Shown: one piece after another, positions 1 to 8,272 of the stretch | Position numbering within the stretch: position 1 is the stretch's first letter | How the letters are laid out: the number at the start of each line of letters is the position of its first letter | Assembly: GCA_038243605.1 (NCBI GenBank) | Contig: JBBSQX010000007.1 | Span: forward strand, 1-64,000 | Direction of reading: 5' to 3' | Source of the DNA: Terrimesophilobacter sp038243605 | GTDB taxonomy: Bacteria > Actinomycetota > Actinomycetes > Actinomycetales > Microbacteriaceae | Length of the DNA: 64,000 bases | Translations under genes and position numbers: made by a program | The notes under the pieces: model-generated | The model's database searches: none | What the model saw: only the letters and a program-made list of their open reading frames with translations | Told to the model about the DNA's origin: nothing

Positions 1-141
1 CGGACTACCTCGAACTAGTTGCCGACAAACTTAACGATCGACCACGCAAACGCCTCGACGCGGCCACCCCACGAGAAGCCCTAAACCAGCTACTCTCAAA
101 CCAACAAAACGGCAGTGTTGCAACGACCACTTGAATCCACC
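1..141 (+). mobile_element. Right end of an IS30-family insertion sequence (partial)
   Basis: The first 141 bases read as the end of an IS30-like element: a transposase C-terminus followed directly by a terminal inverted repeat. The repeat (about 114-141) contains TTGCAACGACCACTTGAATC, and the transposase stop codon lies inside it, as I recall for many actinobacterial IS30 elements. The rest of the element is outside the window. The outer boundary is placed near 141 because hsdS coding sequence starts right after it; the exact end and any target duplication cannot be read from one end only. Confidence 0.75.
3..134 (+). CDS. IS30-family transposase, C-terminal end (partial)
   Basis: Only the last 43 residues are present; the gene starts before the window. 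The frame reads DYLELVADKLNDRPRKRLDA and then a TPREALNQLL segment. This is the typical C-terminal tail of IS30 transposases, lying after the last catalytic glutamate of the DDE nuclease domain. The stop codon at 132-134 lies within the terminal inverted repeat. The gene would drive transposition of the element that interrupts hsdS. Intactness of the upstream part is unknown, so activity cannot be judged. Confidence 0.75.
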   Translation, partial: DYLELVADKLNDRPRKRLDAATPREALNQLLSNQQNGSVATTT

Positions 142-460
142 GGGTCTTTTGCGCCCAAATGAGTCCATGGTGGACCCACGGTTTCTGACTCTCGTGTACT
201 TAGGGCCGCAGTTTCAAGCGTTGATTAGAGCCAAGACCGTGGCGGGCTCGACTGTTGACAGAATCCCGATTGCACACATGGCGTCTTGGGCATTGGAGAT
301 TCCACCTCTTGAAGAGCAAAAGCGCATTGTTCACATGCTCGACAAGTTCGGCGCGCTGGCAAATGACCTCGATATTGGCCTGCCTGCTGAGCTCGCAGCT
401 CGACGTAAGCAATACGAGTACTACCGCGACAAGCTCCTGACGTTCCGCGAGGCAGCATGA
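142..460 (+). pseudogene. hsdS: hsdS remnant: type I restriction specificity subunit, C-terminal fragment cut by IS30
   Basis: The frame downstream of the IS end encodes about 106 residues with the C-terminal part of a type I specificity subunit: the end of a target-recognition domain with the usual IPIPPLEEQKRIV-like turn (here ALEIPPLEEQKRIVHMLDKF) and the conserved helix ending in YEYYRDKLLTF. A full HsdS is about 400 residues with two target-recognition domains, so roughly three quarters is missing. The break coincides with the IS30 end. An ATG at 167 could still start a short product, but it would lack both complete recognition domains. Its stop overlaps the hsdR start by 4 nt (ATGA), the normal hsdS-hsdR coupling, so this was the native gene order before insertion. 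Confidence 0.85.
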
Positions 461-3400
461 GCACGGCTGAGAGCACACCCAAATACGAACCGATCGCCCT
501 CAGTTCAGAGAGCACGGTTGTCGCTGAGTACATCCCCGATGCAAAGTCAGATGCTGCGTATCAGTCAGAGGCGCAGCTTGAGAAGGAGTTCATCCGGCTA
601 CTGCGGGAGCAGGCCTATGAGTTCCTAACGATCACAAGCGAAACCGAACTCATCGCAAACCTTCGGGCCCAGCTTGAAACGCTCAACCACATCACCTTCA
701 GCGATGCTGAGTGGCAAAAGTTCTACACGCAGAGCATCGCCGGAGACACCGATGGCATCCTCGAGAAGACGGTGCGCATCCAGGAAGACCACATCCAGCT
801 TCTGAAACGCGACGACGGCACCAACAAGAACGTGATGCTCATTGACAAGCAGAACGTGCACAACAACCGCCTGCAAGTGATCAACCAGTATGAGGCTGAG
901 GGAAACCACAGCAACCGCTACGACGTCACCGTGCTCGTCAACGGGCTACCCATGGTGCACATCGAACTGAAGCGCCGCGGCGTGGACATCCGCGAAGCGT
1001 TCAACCAGATCAACCGCTACCAGCGCGACAGCTTCTGGGCCGGCACCGGCCTGTTCGAGTACGTGCAACTGTTCGTCATCTCCAACGGCACACTCACCAA
1101 GTACTACTCCAACACCACACGCCGTGAACACCTCAGCGAGGCGGCCGGAGCCAAGCGCGCGCGCAAGACATCCAACTCCTACGAGTTCACCTCGTGGTGG
1201 GCCGACGCCAACAACAAGCCCATCCAAGACCTGCCAGCCTTCGCACGCACTTTCTTTGCCAAGCACTCGCTGCTCAACATCCTCACCAAATATTGCGTAC
1301 TCACTGCCGACCGCATGCTGCTCGTCATGCGCCCCTACCAAATCGTCGCCACCGAGCGGATACTGCAAAAGATCGACATCTCCACCAACTACAAAGAGCT
1401 CGGCACCGTTGCTGCAGGCGGATACGTGTGGCACACCACTGGATCAGGCAAAACCCTCACCTCGTTCAAGGCCGCGCAGCTAGTCTCGAAACTTCCGAGC
1501 GTCGACAAGGTGCTTTTCGTCGTGGACCGCAAAGACCTCGACTACCAAACCATGCGCGAGTACGACCGGTTTCAGAAGGGTGCGGCGAACTCCAACGTCT
1601 CCACCGCGGTGCTGAAGAAGCAGCTTGAGAACCCGGATGCCCGCATCATCATCACCACCATCCAAAAGCTCGCGACACTTATCGGCTCGAACCCGAAGCA
1701 CGCCATCTACAGCGACCACGTCGTGATCATCTTCGACGAATGCCATCGCTCCCAGTTCGGGGACATGCACACCGCGATCACGAAGGCGTTCAAGAAGTAC
1801 AACCTTTTCGGGTTCACCGGCACGCCTATCTTCGCCGTCAACTCCAGCAGTGGCGGCAACCCGCAACTGAAGACCACCGAGCAAGCCTTCGGCGAGAAAC
1901 TACACACCTACTCGATCGTTGACGCGATCAGAGACAAGAATGTGCTGCCGTTCCGCATCGACTACATCAACACGATCAAAGTCGGCACCGTCATCGACAA
2001 GCAGGTGTCGGCGATCGACACCGAACGGGCATTGCTTGCCCCAGAGCGAATCAAGCAGATCGTCGCCTACACGCTCGACCACTTCGGCCAAAAGACCAGA
2101 CGCAGCAGCAGCTACTCACACTCGGTGATCTCCAACATAGGAGATGTCGCCGCGGGCAAGAACAAGGTCAAGGAGATCAAAGCGAACGCGCGAGTGGGCG
2201 GGTTTAACGCGCTCTTCGCGACCGCGTCGATTGATGCAGCGAAGCGGTACTACAACCAGTTTGCTATGCAGCAGTCAGACCTTCCGCTAGCCCAGAAGCT
2301 CAAGGTCGGGCTCATCTACTCGTACGCCGCAAATGAGGCGGTCGAAGACGGCGCGCTTGATGAAGAAGGCTTTGAAACGGATGCACTGGATGCCGCATCC
2401 CGCGACTTTCTCGAAGCCGCCATCCTGGACTACAACGAGATGTTCGGCACCAGTTACGACACCTCAGGTGACAGCTTTCAGAGCTACTACAAAGACCTCT
2501 CACTGCGGCTGAAGAACCGCCAGATTGACCTCGTGATTGTCGTCAACATGTTCCTCACCGGATTCGACGCAACCACGCTCAACACACTTTTCGTTGACAA
2601 GAACCTTCGTTCCCATGGACTGGTGCAGGCGTACTCGCGCACCAACCGCATCCTGAACTCGGTGAAGACTTACGGAAACATCGTCTCGTTCCGTGATCTG
2701 GAACAGCAGACAAACGACGCGATTGCCCTTTTCGGCAACAAGGATGCCGCGGGCATCGTGCTGCTGAAGCGTTACGCCGAGTACTACAAGGATTACGCGG
2801 CGAAGGTTGCTGAACTTTTGGAGAAATTCCCGCTTGGGGAACCGATCGTCGGAGAAGCCGCCCAGAAAAAGTTCATTGCGCTGTTCGGGACGATCCTGCG
2901 ATTGATGAATATCCTTGCGTCCTTTGACGACTTCATCGGTCAGGAGCTACTTACAGACAGGCAGAGTCAGGACTACCGCAGTATCTACCTCGATCTTTAT
3001 GCGGAGTTCCGCAAAGACCGCGATGCAGACAAAGAGTCGATCAATGACGATGTGGTCTTCGAGATCGAGCTGATCAAACAGGTTGAAATTAATGTCGACT
3101 ACATCCTCATGCTGGTGAAGAAGTACCGCGAAGAGCGCGGCGACGGCGACGACAAGGAACTTCGCGCTGAGATCACCCGTGCAGTGGATGCGAGCCCCAC
3201 CCTGCGCAACAAGAAGGATCTCATCGAGAACTTCGTCGACTCTGTCTCCATCGTCGGTGAGGTCGATGACGAGTGGGCATCGTTCATTGCTACCCAGCGG
3301 GATGCCGAGCTCGACGCCATCATCAAGGACGAGAACCTCCGGCCAGCGCCGACCCGCGCATTCATGGAGATGGCTTTCCGTGATGGCGCGCTGCAAACAA

Positions 3401-3531
3401 GCGGTACCGCGATCACGAAGGTGCTACCGCCCGCGTCACGCTTCGCGGCGGATGGTGGTCACGGCGAGAAGAAGCAGCGCGTACTCGCGAAGCTCGGAGA
3501 GTACTTCGAGCGGTTTCTTGGGCTTGGCTGA
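457..3531 (+). CDS. hsdR: Type I restriction enzyme, R (endonuclease/translocase) subunit
   Basis: 1024 residues, normal length for the EcoR124I-like HsdR family. This subunit joins HsdM and HsdS, translocates DNA by ATP hydrolysis and cuts unmodified DNA. Visible motifs: a PD-(D/E)xK nuclease with D156 and E170-x-K172 in MVHIELKRR, Walker A HTTGSGKT at 326-333, DECH at 427-430, and FTGTP at 453-457 of the SF2 translocase. The ATG overlaps the stop of the hsdS remnant (ATGA). The reading frame is intact, but its specificity partner is broken and hsdM is not in the window, so restriction is probably off unless another HsdS exists. hsdM presumably lies upstream of the IS. Confidence 0.95.
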   Translation: MSTAESTPKYEPIALSSESTVVAEYIPDAKSDAAYQSEAQLEKEFIRLLREQAYEFLTITSETELIANLRAQLETLNHITFSDAEWQKFYTQSIAGDTDGILEKTVRIQEDHIQLLKRDDGTNKNVMLIDKQNVHNNRLQVINQYEAEGNHSNRYDVTVLVNGLPMVHIELKRRGVDIREAFNQINRYQRDSFWAGTGLFEYVQLFVISNGTLTKYYSNTTRREHLSEAAGAKRARKTSNSYEFTSWWADANNKPIQDLPAFARTFFAKHSLLNILTKYCVLTADRMLLVMRPYQIVATERILQKIDISTNYKELGTVAAGGYVWHTTGSGKTLTSFKAAQLVSKLPSVDKVLFVVDRKDLDYQTMREYDRFQKGAANSNVSTAVLKKQLENPDARIIITTIQKLATLIGSNPKHAIYSDHVVIIFDECHRSQFGDMHTAITKAFKKYNLFGFTGTPIFAVNSSSGGNPQLKTTEQAFGEKLHTYSIVDAIRDKNVLPFRIDYINTIKVGTVIDKQVSAIDTERALLAPERIKQIVAYTLDHFGQKTRRSSSYSHSVISNIGDVAAGKNKVKEIKANARVGGFNALFATASIDAAKRYYNQFAMQQSDLPLAQKLKVGLIYSYAANEAVEDGALDEEGFETDALDAASRDFLEAAILDYNEMFGTSYDTSGDSFQSYYKDLSLRLKNRQIDLVIVVNMFLTGFDATTLNTLFVDKNLRSHGLVQAYSRTNRILNSVKTYGNIVSFRDLEQQTNDAIALFGNKDAAGIVLLKRYAEYYKDYAAKVAELLEKFPLGEPIVGEAAQKKFIALFGTILRLMNILASFDDFIGQELLTDRQSQDYRSIYLDLYAEFRKDRDADKESINDDVVFEIELIKQVEINVDYILMLVKKYREERGDGDDKELRAEITRAVDASPTLRNKKDLIENFVDSVSIVGEVDDEWASFIATQRDAELDAIIKDENLRPAPTRAFMEMAFRDGALQTSGTAITKVLPPASRFAADGGHGEKKQRVLAKLGEYFERFLGLG

Positions 3532-3629
3532 GAGCGCAACCTCACCCGACCGAGTCGATCTATCGGAGTGGCGCTGAAGCGTCCTTTGCAATCGGTTCTG
3601 GTGCAAAGCGCAATGTCGTCGCCTTCCGC

Positions 3630-3635
3630 TACGCT
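3630..3635 (+). promoter_or_regulatory. -10 box of a leaderless promoter (gene at 3642)
   Basis: TACGCT ends 6 nt before the ATG at 3642, so the mRNA would start at or next to the start codon. No Shine-Dalgarno sequence is seen. The same geometry occurs at 15 genes in the window. Confidence 0.55.
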
Positions 3636-3641
3636 CCGGGA

Positions 3642-4439
3642 ATGACTGAGAGCAACATGGGGACGGGCGTGGAACTCACCGAGGAGTACAAGGCCACCGA
3701 AATACTTCTGGAGTCTTTCCGCAAGATTTCTGAGCTCTCTGCCCTTTTGCGGAAATTTCGCGTTCAGTCGGGATCATCACTTCAAGGCGACGATTCTGCA
3801 ACACCATATGAGATGCTCTCATCTCAGGTGGATACCTGTATACAAGGCGCGATGGACAACGTAAATGCGCTGCAGGCTCTCATGGTAGATGGAACGACTC
3901 TTCCCGCTTATGCCCACTTTTCTTTTCTCCGGAATGCACTTGAATTCGTCGGTACCGGTTTCTGGGTGCTTGGACCTAGCTCTAGAGATGAACGGGTAAT
4001 CCGATCACTCCAGCTGGCCTTTGAGGCTCGGCGTGACTACCTCAACGTGGTCAATGAACTCAAGCAACGACCCGAGAAGATGCCAGCGAACGATGAGATC
4101 AGACTGCTTTTGCAGGCTCAACGCGACTGCCGACCATCAATTGCTAGTAGAAAGCTTGATCCTCCCAGCATTTCTGCGCGATTACGCACGGCGCAAGATT
4201 TTTGTTCTGAACAGCCCAACACGATTATTGGGTTCTGGCGTCTTACGAGTGGTGCCGTACATGGTCGGCGAGCAATCCTTCGGGACCTCTTGGAACATGA
4301 AGTTCTAGAGAGGAGCCCGGAAGTGGTGCTGACCTCGTCGACGTCAGGCGTGATCGTGGTGTCGAACATCCTTCGACACATTGAGGTTTACCTTTTTGAG
4401 CTTTCAATCTTGTTCATTACACGCGGAAAACCACACTAA
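3642..4439 (+). CDS. Uncharacterised protein behind hsdR
   Basis: 265 residues; I do not recognise the family with certainty. It is soluble and mostly helical. Two segments resemble HEPN/DUF5677-like helical proteins: an early FLRNALEFVGTGFWVLG and a late FWRLTSGAVHGRRAILRD with a histidine after an Ala-Val pair. That likeness is weak and is inference only. The gene uses more A/T-ending codons than its neighbours, which fits acquired DNA together with the restriction genes. It lies 110 nt after hsdR with its own likely leaderless promoter, so it is not clearly in the hsd operon. It may be an accessory of the restriction locus or an unrelated cargo gene. Confidence 0.7.
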   Translation: MTESNMGTGVELTEEYKATEILLESFRKISELSALLRKFRVQSGSSLQGDDSATPYEMLSSQVDTCIQGAMDNVNALQALMVDGTTLPAYAHFSFLRNALEFVGTGFWVLGPSSRDERVIRSLQLAFEARRDYLNVVNELKQRPEKMPANDEIRLLLQAQRDCRPSIASRKLDPPSISARLRTAQDFCSEQPNTIIGFWRLTSGAVHGRRAILRDLLEHEVLERSPEVVLTSSTSGVIVVSNILRHIEVYLFELSILFITRGKPH

Positions 4440-4857
4440 CCTTCTCGCGCACGAGGACATCGAATGCGGGTTGTTCACACGAAATAACGAGCAACGCGTC
4501 GGCTTTAGCCCGCCAATTGCTCGGACCCTTGGAGTTTTGCTACGGCCCTCCGAGGGTTGTTTTGTTTAACCCTCGGTTGTCGTGTCGGGGGCGAAGGCAA
4601 GTTGTACTATCGCGCCGGTCGTTGCCTTACGTACAATCGTTTTGGTGCGAATAGGCTCAAACCAACGCGAGCTCCCAAGCGCCAGACGCCTGCGCAGCAC
4701 GGAAGCGACAACATCCGGGCCCCAAAGGAGAGGCTTGCTAGACGGGGTGCCGGGGTGAAATCCAATGTCGCGGGTTGCGTGTTTTGGCTGCAGTGCTTGG
4801 ATGGACGCATTATCGGCAGCCTCGCCTTCTGGCGTGCCGAGGGGAAGGTTGCTCTGG
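4440..4857. other. Intergenic gap with no recognisable gene
   Basis: About 420 bases between the unknown gene and the GST gene. It holds one clear hairpin (4550-4576). Open frames here show no familiar motif and have no believable start signal, so none is called. The sequence marks the border between the lower-GC restriction region and the ordinary chromosome. Confidence 0.5.
4550..4576 (+). terminator. 9-bp perfect hairpin, possible terminator
   Basis: CCGAGGGTT (4550-4558) pairs perfectly with AACCCTCGG (4568-4576) across a 9-nt T-rich loop. It lies 110 nt after the stop of the gene at 3642. There is no good U-run after it, so a role as terminator is only likely. Confidence 0.45.
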
Positions 4858-5895
4858 CTACTGGACCGGTGCAGGCACCAGCTCGCCGACCGGCGGTGGC
4901 GGCGGCGCGGTACCGTCACCGAACGGCCGACCGCCCAGATCTTCGCGAGCATGCGCGCTGAGCCAGCCCGAAGTATCCGGCCCCTTCGGCACGATTCTGG
5001 TGGGGTTGATATCGGTGTGGGTCAAGTAATAGTGCTGTTTGATTTGCTCGAAGTCGATCGTGTCGCCGAAGCCGGGCGTTTGGAACAGGTCGCGCGCGTA
5101 CGCCCACAGCACCGGCATCTCGTCGAGCTTGTTGCGGTTGCATTTGAAGTGACCGTGGTAGACGGCATCGAAGCGGGCGAGAGTGGTGAAGAGGCGGATG
5201 TCGGCCTCGGTAATCGTGTCGCCGACGAGGTAACGCTGGGAGCTGAGGCGCTCCTCGAGCCAGTCCAGGCGGGCAAACAGGGTGTCGCACGCTTTCTCGT
5301 AAGCCTCTTGGCTTCCGGCGAATCCGCACTTGTAGACACCGTTATTCACGTCGTGGAAGATCAGTTCCGCTACCTCATCGATCTCCGCCCGATGCTGTGC
5401 CGGGTACAAATCGGGAGCACCCTCCCGGTGGTAGTCGACCCACTCGGTTTCGAAATCGAGGGTGATCTGCGGGTAGTTGTTGGTGACCACCCGTCCGGTG
5501 GGAACGTCGACAATCGCCGGCACGGTGATGCCTCGCGGGTAGTCGGGGAAGCGGGCGAAAAATGCTTGCTGCAACCGCTCGATGCCGAGCACCGGGTCTT
5601 TGCCGCCCGGGTCTAGATCGAAAGTCCAGCTGTTTTTGTCGTGGGTCGGGCCGGGCATACCGAGCGAGATGACGCCTTCCAGGCCGAGCAGTCTGCGCAC
5701 AATGGTGGTGCGGTTGGCCCACGGGCAGGCGCGGGCCGCCACCAGACGGTAACGCCCCGGCTCCACGGGCCATCCGTCGCGCCCGTCTCTGGTGATGCGA
5801 TCTTCAATGTAGTGAGTGTCGCGGTTGAACGCTTTACCCGGCTCGATGTAGCTTCTAGGATCAACGTCGCCGCGGCTGGAGGTTTCGTCGCTCAT
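4858..5895 (-). CDS. Glutathionyl-hydroquinone reductase-like glutathione S-transferase (YqjG/ECM4 type)
   Basis: 345 residues. It belongs to the Xi-class GST/YqjG family, which in proteobacteria reduces glutathionyl-hydroquinones. Actinobacteria use mycothiol, so the thiol partner here is uncertain. The thioredoxin-like N-terminal domain carries the ACPWANR motif with the catalytic Cys (residue 57), and the helical C-terminal domain shows NNGVYKCGFA and the YLVGDTITEADIRLFTTLAR segment typical of the family. A proline-rich tail (TAPPPPPVGELVPAPV) is extra. The ATG at 5895 is preferred to a GTG at 5904, because a TACCGT box ends 7 nt before the ATG and would place the GTG next to the -10. It stands alone on the minus strand. 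Confidence 0.9.
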   Translation of the reverse strand: MSDETSSRGDVDPRSYIEPGKAFNRDTHYIEDRITRDGRDGWPVEPGRYRLVAARACPWANRTTIVRRLLGLEGVISLGMPGPTHDKNSWTFDLDPGGKDPVLGIERLQQAFFARFPDYPRGITVPAIVDVPTGRVVTNNYPQITLDFETEWVDYHREGAPDLYPAQHRAEIDEVAELIFHDVNNGVYKCGFAGSQEAYEKACDTLFARLDWLEERLSSQRYLVGDTITEADIRLFTTLARFDAVYHGHFKCNRNKLDEMPVLWAYARDLFQTPGFGDTIDFEQIKQHYYLTHTDINPTRIVPKGPDTSGWLSAHAREDLGGRPFGDGTAPPPPPVGELVPAPVQ

Positions 5896-5902
5896 ACCCT
5901 CC

Positions 5903-5908
5903 ACGGTA
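5903..5908 (-). promoter_or_regulatory. -10 box of a leaderless promoter (GST gene)
   Basis: On the minus strand TACCGT is followed by 7 nt and the ATG at 5895. This supports the shorter start. Confidence 0.5.
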
Positions 5909-5962
5909 CGCGCTCCGTTCGCCGACTTCCCTCAGTCGAGTTCGCTGGGTCGCTGGTGCGCG

Positions 5963-6745
5963 TCATCGGTGATGCTGCGCGTCACCGATGACACTGCGGC
6001 TGAGCAGCGTGGCGCCGGCGACTGCGGCCGGCATCACGATCACGGCAGCGCCCGGGATGAGGAACAGCAGGTAGGTGGCGGCACCAAAGCCGAGTGCGCT
6101 TGCCCGGTTGGCGCCGAGCATCCGGCGCCGCTCGCGCAAAGAAAATTGCCGGGCATCGAAGGCGAACCCCGCGAGTTCGACGGTCAGGAACCAGCCGCCG
6201 GTGAGCCAGCCGATCACCGGAACGACCGTTTGGCCGACCACAGGGACGAACCCGCCCGCGAACAGGGCGACGGCGATGAGGGCGGTGGCCAGGATCATCC
6301 GGATGCCGTTGCCGGCCCCGCGGCACACGGAGCGCCACAAGGTCTCTTCGGTATCGGGTGGCGGGTTACCTTCGCGTTGTTCGACGCTGCGCCAGATGCG
6401 TTCATAGAACGGGTCGCCGAGAGCGAGAGTGATGGCGGCGAAGGTGAGCACCATGACGAGAACGGTGATGCCCGCCAGTGCGACGCCGGCGATGATGCGT
6501 GTGGCGGTGCGGAACGGGTCGTCCCAGACGCTTGCGAATGGCGTCATCCAGGTGGCGATGCCGGGCAGGTTGCTGGTGAAGAAAACGAATAGTGCGAGGT
6601 AGACGGCGCCGACAATGAGTGCGGGAATCGCACCGAGTAGCATGATCTTGGGGGAGGTGGCCCACAGGCGTAAGCCTTGTGCCAGAAATCCGACGCCGCG
6701 AAAGAAACGGCGCGCGGCGCTGACACTGGTGTGGACTGGTCGCAT
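5963..6745 (-). CDS. EI24/CysZ-like integral membrane protein
   Basis: 260 residues with the EI24 (CysZ-related) fold: about five or six membrane segments, including LLGAIPALIVGAVYLALFVF near residue 35 and VLVMVLTFAAITLALGDPFYERI, where the DPFYE turn is typical of the family. CysZ transports sulfate in E. coli; actinobacterial members are less well defined, so the substrate is not assigned. A GNPPPDTEETLW cytosolic loop lies between membrane segments. Start chosen at the ATG preceded by TACGCT at 6 nt. No partner genes are seen nearby. Confidence 0.85.
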   Translation of the reverse strand: MRPVHTSVSAARRFFRGVGFLAQGLRLWATSPKIMLLGAIPALIVGAVYLALFVFFTSNLPGIATWMTPFASVWDDPFRTATRIIAGVALAGITVLVMVLTFAAITLALGDPFYERIWRSVEQREGNPPPDTEETLWRSVCRGAGNGIRMILATALIAVALFAGGFVPVVGQTVVPVIGWLTGGWFLTVELAGFAFDARQFSLRERRRMLGANRASALGFGAATYLLFLIPGAAVIVMPAAVAGATLLSRSVIGDAQHHR

Positions 6746-6751
6746 GGTTTC

Positions 6752-6757
6752 AGCGTA
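6752..6757 (-). promoter_or_regulatory. -10 box of a leaderless promoter (EI24 gene)
   Basis: TACGCT on the minus strand, then 6 nt, then the ATG at 6745. Confidence 0.5.
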
Positions 6758-6806
6758 TTGCGTGGCACTGACCCCTTCGACTGGATGCTTGCGGCGCAGA
6801 GCATTA

Positions 6807-6923
6807 CTAGCGATCGGTCTGACCGCTCAGGGTGCGATTGAAGTTTGTGGTGACGATTCCGATCATGCTGAAGAACGCAGCGGCGAAGACGCCGATGAGT
6901 ACCCACACCTGCGCTTCAGTCAA
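6807..6923 (-). CDS. Small single-pass membrane protein (38 aa)
   Basis: A short frame with one membrane helix (VWVLIGVFAAAFFSMIGIV) and a charged end (TNFNRTLSGQTDR). AGGGAAGG lies 8 nt before a TTG codon, which is why TTG (6923) is preferred to the in-frame GTG at 6932, which overlaps the ribosome site. The pattern of helix plus an NRTL amphipathic tail is common among small actinobacterial membrane proteins near housekeeping genes. No function can be given. Confidence 0.6.
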   Translation of the reverse strand: MTEAQVWVLIGVFAAAFFSMIGIVTTNFNRTLSGQTDR

Positions 6924-7067
6924 TTGGATCACCTTCCCTATTCTCGCCGCGATGTGCTCCTAAAGCGAGTGGCCCGAAGTCACGGCGACCGTTCCGCTTG
7001 GTGCCAAATGTGAAGAACTCGTGAAGGCAGCGCATGGGGAGGACGTCAGGTTTCGCTGGGTGATGGT

Positions 7068-7904
7068 TCAGCGCGACGTGGTTTTGACGAGATCCACGGC
7101 CGCCTGCACCGGAGCATGGTCTGACGGCCATCCATCTGCATACCGGGTCACGTTGATGGCGGCCGTGTGCACGGTGATGTCAGGGGTGACAAGAATCCAG
7201 TCGATGCGTTTGCGATCGTGCTGCGGCGGACGATAGTTCAGGTACGTTCCCCACACTTCGGTGAGACGCTTTTCTGTTGCGTCCCAGGTGTCCAGCAGCA
7301 GGCCATCGCCGGTGAGCTGGTCGTACGGGTCGGTGTCGGCATCCGTGTTGAAATCGCCGGTCATTATCGTGGGCAACGGGCGCGACTGCACGATCTGTCG
7401 AAGACTGTCTGCGGACCGCAACCGGGCGGTGCGTGAGCGGTTGTCGAGATGAGTGTTGACGACCTGGAACTCGCTGCCCGTGGCGATGTCGTGAAAGGTC
7501 GCGTCAACGACAATGCGTGGAGTGCGGTTGCCCCAGGATGTGGATCCGGGCACGTGTGGCGTATCGGAAAGGGCCGTCTGCTCCCAGCCGAGCACGCGCA
7601 GCCGCCGAGAGTCGTACAAGATGGGGCAGCCCTCGCCGCCCGTGTTGGCTTCCCGGCCGCGTCCGATTGAGCGGTAATGGGTGCCGAGCGCATGCCGCAC
7701 GAAGCGCGCCTGATCGAACAGTGCCTCCTGCACGCCGAGCAGCGCGGGCTGTTCCGCCCGAAGTAGTCGTTTCAACAGGTGCCGACGGTGGGCCCAACGG
7801 TCGGGGCTGCGCGGATTGAGTTGCGGTAGGCGGCGACGGATGTTGTAGCTCATGACGTGCAGTTCGGGTGCCGCGACGGGGCCGATGAGTGCGCTGTGCG
7901 TCAT
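7068..7904 (-). CDS. Endonuclease/exonuclease/phosphatase family protein
   Basis: 278 residues with all the EEP-fold landmarks in order: MSYNIRR, GVQEA (metal-binding Glu), NTHLDN (His/Asn pair), TGDFNTD, IDWILV and SDHAPV (catalytic Asp-His). These enzymes cut phosphodiester or phosphomonoester bonds; the substrate here could be nucleic acid or a sugar/inositol phosphate. There is no signal peptide, so it is probably cytoplasmic. Monocistronic; TAGGCT stands 6 nt before the ATG. Confidence 0.85.
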   Translation of the reverse strand: MTHSALIGPVAAPELHVMSYNIRRRLPQLNPRSPDRWAHRRHLLKRLLRAEQPALLGVQEALFDQARFVRHALGTHYRSIGRGREANTGGEGCPILYDSRRLRVLGWEQTALSDTPHVPGSTSWGNRTPRIVVDATFHDIATGSEFQVVNTHLDNRSRTARLRSADSLRQIVQSRPLPTIMTGDFNTDADTDPYDQLTGDGLLLDTWDATEKRLTEVWGTYLNYRPPQHDRKRIDWILVTPDITVHTAAINVTRYADGWPSDHAPVQAAVDLVKTTSR

Positions 7905-7910
7905 GAGGCC

Positions 7911-7916
7911 AGCCTA
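7911..7916 (-). promoter_or_regulatory. -10 box of a leaderless promoter (EEP gene)
   Basis: TAGGCT on the minus strand, then 6 nt, then the ATG at 7904. Confidence 0.5.
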
Positions 7917-7965
7917 GGCGCGCACCCTTTGAGCCCAGGCACCCGTGGCGAGTTTGAGGGTTCAA

Positions 7966-8256
7966 TCACTGCCCGCGCGTCAACAGACCAGCGCGCTCGG
8001 GATGCTCGTCAAACCACTTGTCCACGTACGAGCACATCGGCACGATTCTGCGCTCGGATGACCGCTCCACATCGTTCACCGCAAATTCCACAATTTCCGC
8101 GGCCAGCCCCTGACCGCGCCGGGCGGGATCCGTAAACGTGTGGGTGAATGAGACCGCCTCATCGTTGAGAACGTACTCCACTGCGGCAGCCACGTCGTCG
8201 TCGATGCGCAACGTGTAACGGGCAGCATCCGAATCGTGTGCAAACTCTTTCGTCAT
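7966..8256 (-). CDS. Small GNAT-fold N-acetyltransferase (YidJ/PF14542 type)
   Basis: 96 residues, the usual size of the minimal GNAT domain. It carries the acetyl-CoA-binding turn RRGQGLAAEIVEFA and the C-terminal MCSYVDKWFDEHPE signature that marks this subfamily. The substrate is unknown. The ATG at 8256 is chosen over longer in-frame options because those run into the end of the next gene and because TACGCT is placed exactly 6 nt before this ATG. Confidence 0.85.
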   Translation of the reverse strand: MTKEFAHDSDAARYTLRIDDDVAAAVEYVLNDEAVSFTHTFTDPARRGQGLAAEIVEFAVNDVERSSERRIVPMCSYVDKWFDEHPERAGLLTRGQ

Positions 8257-8262
8257 GAATCC

Positions 8263-8268
8263 AGCGTA
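8263..8268 (-). promoter_or_regulatory. -10 box of a leaderless promoter (small GNAT gene)
   Basis: TACGCT on the minus strand, 6 nt before the ATG at 8256. It sits just before the stop of the upstream phosphatase gene (8273). Confidence 0.5.
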
Positions 8269-8272
8269 AGCC

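Noticed and set aside
946..1434. Minus-strand frame inside hsdR
   Set aside because: Shadow of the hsdR reading frame in GC-rich DNA.
4765..5616. Long plus-strand frame opposite the GST gene
   Set aside because: Antisense shadow of a gene with clear family motifs; no motifs of its own.
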